A stretch of DNA of 64,000 nt, taken from contig BSYQ01000010.1 of assembly GCA_030272585.1 (NCBI GenBank), positions 4,030,001 to 4,094,000 of the forward strand, written 5' to 3'. Shown one piece after another: positions 43,215 to 56,162 of this stretch; the first letter of the stretch is position 1; the number at the start of each line of letters is the position of its first letter. The notes beneath the pieces are model-generated. The model did no database searches. It worked only from the letters and a program-made list of their open reading frames with translations, and had not been told where the DNA came from. The DNA is from Bryopsis sp. KO-2023. Its lineage: Eukaryota; Chlorophyta; Ulvophyceae; Bryopsidales; Bryopsidaceae. The position numbers were made by a program, and so were the translations under genes.

Positions 43215-46200
43215 ATGACGACTCCGCAACGATGCGTTCCTTCACTTCTCCAGCCGCTGAACGTTCGAATAGTGAGTCTCGATTATTACATGGCTCGTCC
43301 TCTCCCACAGTTCGACGAGACTTACACCGCATTTTCCGGAACTGCGATTGAGCGAGTCCCAGTGGTTCGCGTTTTTGGGACGACACCCGCTGGTCAGACA
43401 GCTTGCGTGCACTTACATAAGGTAGGTGCTGAAAGTCAACGAATGTTGCTGCCATGCATGTGAAATCATTGAAGGATTTCCCATCCCCAAGCAAATTTTA
43501 TCAGGCAATTTGATTGAAACAGCATAAAATCTTCCAGAAGAATCCATTTGCATCGTTGATCTCGTTTCGAATGTTCCAAGAGAAAAATCAAAAAATGGAT
43601 GGACTCGATCTTTTCCCCTCTGGATCATATGAATTTCATTTACTTTTGAACTTTTTTTTTTTTGGAGAGGGGGAGGGGGTGAGTGGGACACTGAAAAAAC
43701 ATTTTCTCAAAATTGTTTATTTTGGCTTAGCTTTCCTCACATTAGAAAGGAATATTGCCAGTTCTGTGGAGGGACGGTTGTTCAATAGAAAAACATAAAA
43801 ATGACATCATGTTCCTTCGGAAATTGAATTCAAGAAATGCAGAGATCTCAAATATTAATGAAAAAAAGCTGAGAGACTGGGTTCACTGGAAATGGAACAT
43901 TCCAGAGATCCAGCTGCAATGCTCCAGTATAATTTTGAGGGAATGAATAAATAATTCAAATCATTACTCATAAGAGGGCAGAATTTCATGGAGCAGCATA
44001 AAAATACTTTATTTCCATTTTGGTACATCGTTTTTTGTTCTGTTTTCATTTTGGTAGATTTTTTTTTTCATTTTCGACTCATACTCATGCTTGATTTCCC
44101 CCCAAAGTTGTTGTGTTGTTTTCACCAGGCATTTCCATCGTTCTATTTGGCGTGCGATGCAGATGGCTTTCCCTCGAATTCCAGAGAAAGTAATGAGAAG
44201 CGAAACTTCCCTGAGGCAACTTAGTACTTTCACTAACCCAACAACTTTTTCTAATAGTGTGAAAGTCTCACTTTCTTTTGGATCCATGTACATTGAGTAT
44301 ATCATGTCGAAGCCATCCACAGTTAAAATGAGTGATGCATAAATAGTGGTTAACGTCAGTGCGTTCTAGAATCCAATGAAACTTTTCCTTCATTCCTGAT
44401 TTTATTACAATATTCTCCCTGTTCTTCTCAGCTCAGTTTTGCACCAGTGGTTTTCTCAACTAAATCACAACGATGGACAGCGGCTAAATGCTTTCTTATT
44501 TCAGTTTCCTCATATTTGAGCCGAGTCGGGGCTGGATTAGAAGCTGCCATGCAAATGCAAGATAAAACGAAATCTGAGGAAAATGCCGAAGAGGGAAAAG
44601 AAGCAGCGCCTCGGAAGCCAAAACAGCACGTACACAATGTTCAATTAGTGCGGGCGAAAAAATTCTACGGATACCATCCGAACGAAACCCTTTTCATGAA
44701 AATCATAATGTGAGGTGCTGCATTGCTATTTGTCTGCGTTAATGAGATTTTTTTTTTTCTTGGAGTTGTGAAATCAAGTCCAATTTTCTTTGAGAAAAAA
44801 AAAGGAAACTACTGTAGGAGTGCATGACAATGTCGAAATTAAGGAGAGTGATATAATAAATAAAAAGCATGGCCTCCGTGGATAATTTGAAAAAGAATAG
44901 AATAATGTCAAAATTTGTGCCCTTATCGTAGAATACCAATTTTTTTCTTTCCAAAATGAAATGAATCTCTGTGAAGTGGATGTCATTCTTGGATCTAGAT
45001 TCAGTCAATTACAAAATTAAATTGTGGGAAATCCTATTAACTTTGGGGATATATCTGAGGGTTTGTTTCCTTCATTTTCCAGGTACAACCCCAGGGAAAT
45101 TGGAAAAGCTGCCATGCTCCTGCAGGTAACAAAATACAGAATATTGTGTATGGCCAGAAAATATTTTGTTTTGTTTTTTTTTTTGTGGGTTTTTTTTTCT
45201 TCTTGTAATGCCACTGAAAAAGGAAGTTCCAGAATGTCCATGACAAATTTCTGTCAATTTGGCGTCAGGAATTTTTTTCTTCTTCAGTATTTCATGGTTT
45301 GGTGTGCATCGCAGATGGGGGCAGTCATGGGGGTGAGATTTCAACCATACGAATCCCACATTCCTTATTTGTTACAGCTTAAGGTAAAACCAAAAGCACG
45401 GAATTTCTTTTTTTTTCTTCATCCAGATCTTCAATTCAATTAAACTCTGATGCGAATTTTCGTCACTTTGCATCCAGCGGATTGTTTTTTTAAAAGAAAG
45501 AGAATTTTAACTTGTTCGACATCTTGGGAAAAAATAGTTGACACAAGAGTTGAAATCCAATCTAAGAGTTGAAATCCAATCGTGTGTGAGTGAGTGGTAT
45601 TTTGTTTTTTGGCCTTTTAGATTGACTTCAACTTGGCGGGAATGTCTCATCTGAAACTAGAGAGAGGACGGTTTCGCAGCCCCCTGCCGAAAACACATAT
45701 TCCGCGATTGGATGCTTGGACGAAAAACACACAGCCCATATTGGAACCCTCGCTCCCCCAGGGTATGGTGATTTACTGACTTTTGCAAAAAAACTCTATT
45801 TTTCTTCGCAAAAAAACCCACAGGAAGAACAGAAGCATGACTGATAGCGAACCGATATTGCAGTAATACTAAAAGGAGCTCACCAACATTTCTCTATTTG
45901 GTTTACTAAGTTTGTTTTGCATCGCCCAAATTATGGGTTTTTCCCTCCCCGGGCATTTGCCTCAATTTTTCCATCGGAAAATTACTTAGGAAACATTTTC
46001 TAAAAGATTCTTTTTGGGGTGAACAATACGTACATGAGCTTTTTCAAATATGAAAATATGCTTGTCAGAATATAGTTTTTTTTTTTTTCCGATTGTGCAT
46101 CAGATGCGACCAGTTTTTTTTTCTCTTTTGTTTCAGTCTGTGAACAACAAAATCGACTTGTTTTTCTTTGTTTTTTTTTTTTTTTTCAGCCTCTGTTGGA

Positions 46201-49200
46201 TTTAATTCTTGACTTTTAAATGAAAAGAGTTACTTGTCGACACAGGGCCCAGTGGTGCAACCCCCCCGGTGTTTGTTTTCAGAGGAACTCCATCCAATCA
46301 CGTGTGGCTAGAGAGCACCATACCAACAGATAGGGTATGGTCAGAAGAGTCCCATCGCCTGTGAGTGGGCATCAAATCATCCCTTCAAAAAACACGCAAG
46401 TGAATGTCAAAACGGGTTTTTGATTTCGACTTTATCTCACTTTTTGAGTAGAAGCCAGTTGGCCTTTCCAAAGTACTCAACTTGATTTGAAAAAAAAGAA
46501 CACAAAAACATGCGGGGCTTTTCGACATTTGCTAAGAGGTTGATATGTGGAATGAATTGTACGTGAGTATTGGGATTCTGTGTCATTTTGATTGCCTTGT
46601 TCAGAATCCGATGCGTTGTTTTGATTATGTTTCTCTGTGTGGCTGACATAGAGTGCCTCGCAGACAGAGCTGCTGTCAAATCGAAATAGATTCATGCGTG
46701 GAGGATGTCCTGAACAGACTGGAGGTGATCTCTTCTTTTCTTTTCCTCCCACCTTTCAACACAAATACACACTTTGTTCCAAAACACAAAGAAGAGAAAA
46801 GAAAAAATTCACGAATCCTCGAGAAGAAGATCCAACTGCATGCATCCTTGACACCCCCTTCTTTTTTTTTTTTTCTTTCGTATTTGTTTTTGTTTCATTT
46901 TTGAAGTTTGTGGTGGGGGCTGTTGTTGTTAGTGCATAAGAATGCCCTTGGAATCGGCTGGGGACGATGAGAGACTGGTGGAGAGTTTGATTCCAATGTG
47001 GGACGAAGAAAAACAAAGGCTGGGCACCGACCCTCCTGCACGTCCGCCCAGTCCAGAGAGGAATCCCGTTCCCTTGTGCGATGCCATCGAAGCCATCCGA
47101 AAAGACCTCAAAGTAAAAACCTGTTTCTCTTTCTTCAGCCTTTCTTCTTTCTCTCCCATCCCCCCCCTGTGTGTTTCAACCCCACCTATCCTGCATAACT
47201 TCTCCTAGACTATTGTGGTGATGATTTTTCTACTGCTGTCTTACTATAGTTATTTTTTTTTCTGAAGTGGTGATTTTTTTTCTACTGCTGTTGTCTTGAT
47301 TTTTTTGAATATGTTTTTTTACTCCAGGATGCTGTGAAGAGGCATCGCTCTGAGGTCCAAAACCACGCTGCGCCAAGTAGACTATCTTTTGACGGGGAGG
47401 CAGATTTGAGCACCGTTACTCAAGCTGCGAACGTAATGACCGGACCTCAGCATCCCAATCTCCCCTCCACGCCACAGGCTAGCCAATGTCCCGACCTGGA
47501 CATACAAGCGTCCGCCTTGATTGATGTTGAAGCGATCAGTCAAGCTCGAAGCCATGGGGTGAGAGCCCCCTTCCCCTTTGAAACATGAAAACCCACACAC
47601 CTTGTGAAAACCTTTTCGAAGGATGGTCAGAAAGTTGCCATTTTTGGTGTGCTTTTTCAAACCAACAGATGGAAATGATATCAAGTGTGAAATATGAAGT
47701 TTTGGATGCTGTAGACTGGTGATGAGATGGACAATGGAGATCCGTTGATGGTGCTGGCTGAAATAGCTGCTGAGGAGGAGGGCAACGGTGATGATGACGA
47801 AACGACACTCAGCCAAGAAGAAGAGGCTGCAAGGAATCTGGAAGCCTTTTTGATGGGGACGCAAGCAGATACAGCAGAACAAGGCACCTCCAGATGCTTT
47901 TCTCAAGGCGGTCCTGGAAATGGTCAGTTTCCTTTTAACCCCCCCCCCCTAAAAACAAGACCATTTTGTTTTCCAGCTAGCCCTTTCTCTGTTCGTTTTC
48001 CGTAAAAAGTAACCATAATATGTTCGTAAAAGATTTCCCTTTTACTAACATATCGCCAAAGGTTGTTCATGATTCGGAATGCGGAGGTTTTTTTTTTTTG
48101 CTGCTTGCTTTTAATTTACTTTTTTTCTGAGGAACAGATGGTTTGGATTATGACACAGCAGTCATCCCTCAGCTGGACGGGTCGGCAGATTCACCAAACT
48201 GGGTGGAGGGCAAGGAAACCAAGCGGGGATACTCCTCTTTAAACCTCGAGGTTTCTTCGCCGCCATCCTCGCTAAGGATAAAAGGAAAACCAAAATTTGA
48301 GTTCGAAAATAAGCTGTCGCAAAGGAGAAGTCCATCACAATCGAGCACCCCTGTTCGGAGGAAAAGACCTACCTCAGCCGGCGGTAGGTAATTTTTCAAA
48401 AAACATAGATATATGTTTTTTGAAACAGTGAGGCTAAGGAAGAAAAAAACACGAAAATGCAAAATATTGTTCAAGTTGTGATGTTTTTTCTCCAGGTGGA
48501 AATTCAGCTAAAAAAAGAAAGAGAAAGGGCATGGGGCTGTTCAATTACTTCACCCAGCCCAGCTCTCCGAGGAGCAGGGGCCAGCCATCGACAAAACCGC
48601 TCGCTTCTACGGCTGACGATGATTTTCAGTTTGATGTGGTTACAACCCCGCCCATCCTCAGAAACACCTACTGCTCCAGAGAAGAGGTGGAAAGTGCGAA
48701 CAAAAACGCTGAAATTGCGAGGTCCCCTTTTCTCGGCTTGAGCGATTCCGACCAGGAAGGGGTGCTGCTGAAACACGTTGGGAAAATCGATGGATTTGCC
48801 TCTGCCGGAATGAGAGTTTCGAATGGAGGGGTGGGTTTAGGTGCTGCGAAACAAGTTGGGGGAGAAAGGGATGGAGACCGTGAATTAGTAATGAGCGATG
48901 CTGGAGAGGAGGTGGAACAGGAGCATCTATCACTGTCATTAACTCAACGCAGGGAGGATTTGGGGATGGAGGTTTTGACTCAGTTTGTTGATGAAAATGC
49001 CCCTGAAGATATCGAAATGAAAACACCGGTGGTCAGGAGGGCTGATGTGCTGGAAGACTTGCTTGATGGTGAAATTTCTGAATTGCCCAGGCCTGAGGTG
49101 GAGACCTCAAAAGAGGAAGAGGGTGGTGGGATGAAAGGGAAGTTGTACAGTTCAAGTCGAGGAGGGGGAGATATCATTCAGCAAGCTTTACCTGGCGAAG

Positions 49201-52200
49201 GGAGCGAGGCCTACGAAAATTTGTCCTTGGGTTTTTCTCAAAAATATGCGGATCGGGGCAGTAATAGAGGAGATGGGGGTGGTTCAAGACCTCTCAGAAC
49301 ATTCAGGTATGACTAATGCTTTCTACCCACCTTGGTCACTTTTTTTTATTATTACTTTTATTATTTTATTGTTTTTATTTTCACCCGTTCCTTCGATCTC
49401 TTTCTTTCTTCCCTTCGAAATTTTCCTTTTTTTTTGTTTTTCAACCCCCCCAAAAAAATGCTTGGGTAAACTGAGATCGTGAATACGTCCTCATCCACAA
49501 TCGTTCCCTCTGTCTGACTGACATATCCTTGTTTGGGGGGTGTTGAAGGTTTCGAAGAAAAGCTCCACTTGCAACTGACGTCAATGCGTCATTGGGGAAC
49601 TGTGACGTAATGCCTATAGCTCACGTGAATCCGTTTTTTGGAAATCCAAAAGATGCTCCAAAGCAACCCAATGTGATGGTCGGAATGGAGTTCAACATTC
49701 CGACCAAGTCCATCGAAGAAATTCCTCCTTTTTCGGACGGTGGATTCGAATATCTTTTGGGTGGACGGAGACAAGCCAGGTCCACGAAGAGATCCATCAT
49801 GCAGGTTGGATCGTCTTTTTACTTTTCTACGAAAAAAAAGCAAAAAAATCTGTTGGAAACTGTGAAGTATGACTAATTCTGTGAATCGAGGCGAAAAAAA
49901 CGAATGCATCTGTACCTCTTCGTCTCATTGATTTTTTTCTTTCTTTCTTTCATTGTCTGTTTATATGGTTACAATGACGAAAATAGACGAAAAGAAAACT
50001 GCAATTAACAGAGTTTAAACAAGGAGTTTCGCTATGGTTTTATATAGATATTGGATTCCTTTCATTTATTTAATATTTATTTATTATGATTATTTATTAA
50101 GTTTGTTTTTTTTTTTGGTTGTATGGAAGGACGAGAATGGCTGCACATATTGGGTACCCAGAGTAAGGCCCCCAGGGCCTCAGGAAGTCCATGCTTGGCG
50201 AAACAAGAAGCGAACTGGATGTCAGTCTGACATGAAGGGAAAGAGTAAAATCGATGTGACATCGCAACAGGGTTCCGGAGTGGAGCAACTAACAATGTCC
50301 ATGCAGGTAATGAAACATAGGAAGGCGAATTTTGCAGAAACGGGTAAATAAGATAGAGAGGGCGACGTTCTGTTTTTTGTATGAACCTGCCAAGCAAAAA
50401 AAAAAGGATCTTCACGGGTTGGCTTTGCGGTCTGTTTAACTTTTTTTTTCTTTTCTTCCCACACAAGCGAGCTTTTCGAGAGAAAAAAAAGTGTGCAAGG
50501 TCAGAGCCTGATCTAAATCAATTGAGAAGGGTTTTTTTGTTGCGATTTTATTGTAGATGGGAACTCCTGAACCTAGCTCTACACCGCAACCACCCGAGGC
50601 CGTTTCTCAAAGACCCCCATCTCCGAAATATGATGAGCCCTGTTTTTTCACAGTGGTGAACTCCACGGTGACGACGCCAGCCACAAGTCCTCAGAACACC
50701 CCAGAGCCGGAGATTCCACACCAAAGCAACACAAGGAATGACCAGGTGGGGCTCGATGTTGATATTCACTACAGAAACCAAGGGCAAGTGTCAGAACTCA
50801 CAAGGATCGTCGTTGTTGATTACCTTGATTTTTTCGGGGGGGGGGGGGGTTCTCAAGTCAGTTGGGCAGGGAACCTTCTGTCTTGAAGGACTTTGATTTG
50901 ATGTTCTTGTTACCATTATTCAAGTTTTCGACTTTTCTTTTCCACCAGGGAAGTAGCAGTTATGGGATGCTGAAATCCACTTCATTCGTCTTGTTTTCTT
51001 AGAATGTTCAGCCAGTTTCCAGGACCCCCACTCCAGTAAACCACAGAGCCAGGAGAAGGGGCTTGTCACAGATAACCCCATTTACGGGGATGCACAGCTC
51101 CAGGTTCACTCCAGTCAGTCAGGCCGGATTCAAGAAAAGCTCCGAAGAGGATGGCCAACAGCTGATCATTCTGAGCATAGAAATCCATGCCGATTGCAGG
51201 TACGCTCGCCCCCCCCTCCCTCCTCCTGTCCCCTCCCCTCCCCATGCACATCTGTAGAAACCAAAATGTGGAAATCTTTCGTCAGTGGGAATCGGAACGT
51301 AGAAAATTTGCATGCGCTCACCTTCTATAGAAAACGAGGATTCAAAGTTTGATCATCTTTTCTTCTTCTTCTTCTTTTTCTTTGTTTTGAATGGAGGCAG
51401 GGTGCATACGCTTACTTTTTCCACAGTTTAAAAGAAAAAGAAATCTTTTTGCTCTGTAGGGGATCATTGCTGCCAGACCCTCGGTACGATTCCGTCCGCT
51501 GCATAGTCATGTCAGCAACAAACGATGCCGACGAAACCTCGGACGGAGTTTACCCCACCCATGTCTTGCTGTTTGATCCAGAAAATGGTTCCCCGAGCAA
51601 TGATGGTCTGGGGGGAATCCCAGAGTGCGTGTTTTCCGTCTATTCGGATGAGAAAAACATGTTTCAGGCATTCATGGAGTCGGTCAGAGATCTGGACCCC
51701 GATGTTTTAATGGGCTTCGAAGTTCAACAAGAATCGCTGGGATTTTTGGTCGATCGGGCAAACCAACTGGAGATCAATTTGTTAAGGTGAGTTCTGGTTT
51801 CCAAAGAGGCACAGCAAATTGGCCATAGGGCAATTTTTTTTTTGAATTGAATTGAATTAAAATAAAAATGATTTTACACAAGGCCACAAGGCCGAGTGCA
51901 TCCCGTTCACGGAAATGTGTTTGTAAGTCTGACTCAGAAATAAACCCCCGGTTCATCCTGATATTCATATCTGGCTCTCTACCCCAAAGGTTGTTTTTGT
52001 AAGAAGGAATTTTTCTTTTTTTTTTTTGGAAATTTTACAGGGAAATATCAAGGTTGCCTGGGATTGCCAGTGTTAAGGAATTTCAGGACGATGCTTACGG
52101 CCGATCCCATGCTGCTGGCTACCACTCCAGCGGTCGCATCATATTGAACCTTTGGAGAGTTCTCAGAGGGGAAATCACGCTGAACATTTATACCTTCGAG

Positions 52201-55200
52201 AGCTGCTCCAAGGCCGTTCTGCAAAAAAGGGTCCCCTTCATCAGCCATGTCACTCTGGCTTCATGGTTCGGCAGCGGAGGTCAAAATGGTGGGTGGCATT
52301 TCGACAAGACCCCATTATTCCTGCATTCTGTCTTGATCGTTACTGTTGCTGATGTTTCGAGAAGTTATATCGAAAGCTTTTCCGAAAAGTTTTTGCTGAA
52401 AACCCCATGCTGACCATGTGAATGACTGATACGGGCCTGCTGCCACCCTCACAGTAATGAACAGAGTCTCCCACGATCGCAATACAATTTCAACCTGTTT
52501 CAACTTTCGACTTTTTTTTTGGCTTAATTCAAACTTTTTTTTATATATATATTTTGGGGGGGCGTGATGCAGGGGGTCGATGGCGATGTGTGAATTATTT
52601 TCTGAGAAGAGCTCGAATGAACATTCAAATGGTGGTTCAATTGGACCTAATCGGCAGGACATCTGAAATGGCGAGAACTTATGGAATAGATTTCTTCTCG
52701 GTGTTATCAAGGTCAGCGTCTTTTTTTTTTTCTTTCGAAAAATCCTTTTCCAAAAAATACAAAAATCATCCATCCAAGTCCATAATTTTCAATTTCACTT
52801 CCTTTCCCTTTTGTGGATCCCTTCTATTGTTGGAATTTCTTAATCAGAAAGTTTGATATATTTTGTGCACACTTGCACAAGAACAAGAAGCCACTCCACG
52901 GTCCTGAAAATCATTAATTATTTTTTATTTATTTTTTAAACTAAATCCAATTTTCTTGTTTTTAGGGGGAGTCAGTATCGTGTGGAAAGCATGACCGTGC
53001 GCTTGGCCCATACGCAAAACTACCTTATGATTTCCCCTTCGAAGGAGCAAGTTTTCAAGCAGCCCGCCATGGAGTGCTTGCCATTGGTGATGGAGCCCGA
53101 GTCGAGAATGTATACTGCCCCCGTGGTGGTGTTGGACTTCCAGTCCCTTTACCCATCTATGATAATTGCAAACAATTTGTGCTATTCGACTTGCGTGGGG
53201 AGGCCGGAGCACGTGAATTCGGGCAAACCCGGGTTCAAGCTGGGGGTTATGGATTATTCTATTCCAGCGGTGAGGCAGTGCGATGATGTGTGATGCTTAT
53301 ATGTGTTTCTTTCAATACTCGAAATTAATGTAATTATTCGAAAAGCAAGGTTCGTATGGTTAACTGTTGAATGTATATTTGCTTATCCTAATATTTGTTT
53401 GGAGGAGGGGTTGTTCGCATCATGTCGTGGTGTACAGGTACTCATGGAATTCACACATAAGGCTGTCCGCCTCAAGTATTATGTATTAATGGTTAATATA
53501 ATAATAATAATAATAATAGTTTTAAAAGAATTATAATAAGATGATGAATGTGACTGTCAGTTTTTCAACTTGATGTTTTGGTTGGAAATTTGCATTAGAG
53601 GTATTACATGAAGGCATTCATCACCTTTATCGGGATTCCTCCAGCAGTGTCGCTTTCAAAAAAAGTTGAAAGCGAGCCACTCGATTTTTTTAATTTTTTT
53701 TCACCTATTCATTTTTTAGTTTATTTATCTTTAAATGTTATCCAGGCATGCCTTGGAAGTGGTCTGTCTCCAGACGAGCTCCAAATCATGCCAAATGGAA
53801 TATCGTATGCATCCAAGTCCAGCCGCCCCGGAGTTTTGCCCAGGCTTTTGAGGGAAATTTTGATGACCAGAATCATGGTGAAGGCTGCCATGAAAAGACA
53901 TCCGAAATCAGCGAAAGTTTTGCAAAGGTGTTTGAATGCCAGGCAGTATGGGCTGAAAATGATCGCAAATGTAACGTACGGATATACTGCTGCTGGGTTT
54001 TCAGGTGAGTGGGAAATTCAAACAAAACAGAAAAGAAAAGCAATGTGGGCGCTCCAGTTTCAGTGTAAACCGTCTGTTTCTTTTTTCTTTATCAGCCCCT
54101 TTGGCTGATGTGTTTTTTTTTGCTTGCTTTGCTTTCTTTCTTCCCCACAGGTAGAATGCCATTTGCTGAACTGGCAGATTCCATAGTTCAATCGGGGAGG
54201 GAGGTTTTACAGAACGCGATTCATATGGTGGAAAGCAACCCCGAGTGGAATGCCAAGGTCAAATACGGAGACACAGATTCCATGTTCGTTTTGCTGGAGG
54301 GCCGCACTCGAGAAGAAGCTTTCAGAATCGGAAAGGTATCTTCCCATCCACAATTCAAATTGGGCTTCGGGAAAATTTCCCTAATTTTTTTCTCAGTCAT
54401 ATTTTTTTAAATATTTTGAAATGGCACTGGAGGCCCAATGGGGAATAGGTAGTGCATTTATCACTCTTTTTTGGACACTCACTCACTCGAAAAAAAGAGT
54501 GCTGGTGTGAATGCAATCCAAAATGACCATCATGGCTCAGCAATCGGTCATCGTTTTGTTTCTTTTCAGGAAATCGCTAAGAGTGTGACCGCTGCAAATC
54601 GAACCCCAGTGGAATTGAAAATGGAAAAGGTTTATCAGCCTTGCTTCCTGCAGACCAAAAAGCGCTACGTTGGTTTCAGCTACGAATCCCCCGATCAAGA
54701 AGTTCCGATTTTCGATGCCAAAGGAATCGAAACCGTTCGCAGGGATGCTTGCCCTGCCGTTTCAAAAATGCTGGAAAGAGTTATTCGGATTTTGTTCACG
54801 ACCAAAGACATTTCCCAGGTAGGATTTGGTGAGAAAAAAAACACATACATAAATAGACATGCTGGGAAAATGATATGTGCCAATTTCTAGAAGGCATTTG
54901 CAAGGAACGAACTGTCTTTGGAAGGATTTTTTTTTTCTTCTATGGGTTTTTGAACATTGGAATGCATTTAAATCAGGTGAAGGGGTATCTCTACAGGCAG
55001 TGGTCGAAAATATTGTCTGGAAGAATTTCCTTGCAAGATTTTGTTTTCGCCAAGGAAGTTCGGCTGGGGAGTTACAGCTCCAGGGCGGCCACCGTCCCCC
55101 CTGCTGCGATCGTCGCTGCAAAGGTACCCGATTCTCGAGCAGATATTGAAAAAAGACTCCACCTTGGGCTCTCCTTTGTTTCATGTTTAGCAAATCAGCA

Positions 55201-56162
55201 CTTGAGATGAATAGAAGAAAGGAAAAAAACGAAAAATGGAATGTTGTTAATATCTTTCACTTTAAAAATATTTAGCAATATATATATGTATGTATCCTAT
55301 TCTGAATAATATGTATTCAGGCAATGACGAAAGATCCACGAGCAGAGCCTAGGCAAGGCGCGAGAGTGCCTTATGTGGTAGTGTGCGGTGAACCGGGGGC
55401 GCGTTTGGTGGATATGGTCGTGGATCCCCACACCCTCATCGATTCAAACGGTCGCCTGCGGTTGCATTCGCTCTACTACATCACGAAACAGATCAACCCC
55501 GCCATCAACCGACTCATGCTCTTGGTGGGGATCGACGTGAACACGTGGTTCGGCAGCATGCCCCGTCCGCAAAGACTCTTGCCACAGAAAAGGCCGAATC
55601 GATCGCTGCCGCTTTTGGGGGGTAGAGGAAAGGGAACAGGAAAAGGCGGCACCATCGATTCGTATTACCTCTCGAGACACTGCGCCGTAGGTCGCTGGAT
55701 GAGAAGAGTGAAAAACTGTTCGTTTCTCTTGCTGGTTCGATTTTTTCGGACGAGAATCGAGAAGAGTACTCCATCGAGCGTTGTGTTGGGTTGGCCAAGG
55801 CCGTGGTGTGGGTTTGCGCGTTTTGTGTGTTCACCTCTGGTTCAATCGCTGTTTTTTTTCCTCTTCCACAGGTGTGTGATGAGCTGACATACGCGGCCAA
55901 ACCGCTGTGCGAATGTTGCGAGAACGAACCCCAACTGGCGTTGGCAGTCCTGACATCCCGCCACGCGTTGCTCCACCGTCAGTTTTCTCAGCTCGTGAAA
56001 GTGTGCCTTCATTGTGGTGGCGGCGGCGGTCGAAAACCCGATATGGATGGAAACGTTGTTTGTCGATCCCTGGATTGTGGGATATATTACGAAAGGAAGA
56101 AACTCGCCAAAGAAACTGCGACCGCGCGTGCCTTGGCAGACGCTGCCAGTGATTTGTTCTAG
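43215..56162 (+). CDS. REV3: DNA polymerase zeta catalytic subunit REV3 (complete)
   Basis: This is the B-family translesion polymerase that extends from damaged or mismatched primer ends. Exons: 43215-43421, 44129-44189, 44505-44709, 45083-45125, 45315-45383, 45621-45762, 46246-46360, 46664-46724, 46933-47112, 47328-47558, 47715-47922, 48138-48383, 48496-49306, 49549-49804, 50130-50306, 50557-50745, 51003-51199, 51460-51786, 52041-52288, 52573-52711, 52966-53269, 53746-54004, 54151-54335, 54570-54818, 54977-55123, 55321-55686, 55872-56162. They sum to 5913 bases, 1970 residues. The REV3 N-terminus is clear (RIVSLDYYMARPLPQ, VPVVRVFGTTPAGQ, KFYGYHPNE). The middle is disordered with an NLS, KKRKRK at 595-600. 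Catalytic motifs are DFQSLYPS (Asp1428) and YGDTDS (Asp1599, Asp1601). The exonuclease lacks key acids (LSIEIHA, GFEVQQES), as expected for REV3. All eight C-terminal cysteines (1873/1876/1887/1890 and 1919/1922/1938/1943), for zinc and the Fe-S cluster, are present. Confidence 0.96.
45546..45581. repeat. Tandem duplication of about 18 bases in a REV3 intron
   Basis: AGAGTTGAAATCCAATC occurs twice, separated by one or two bases, in the intron before the exon at 45621. It looks like a recent slippage or small duplication event. Confidence 0.8.
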
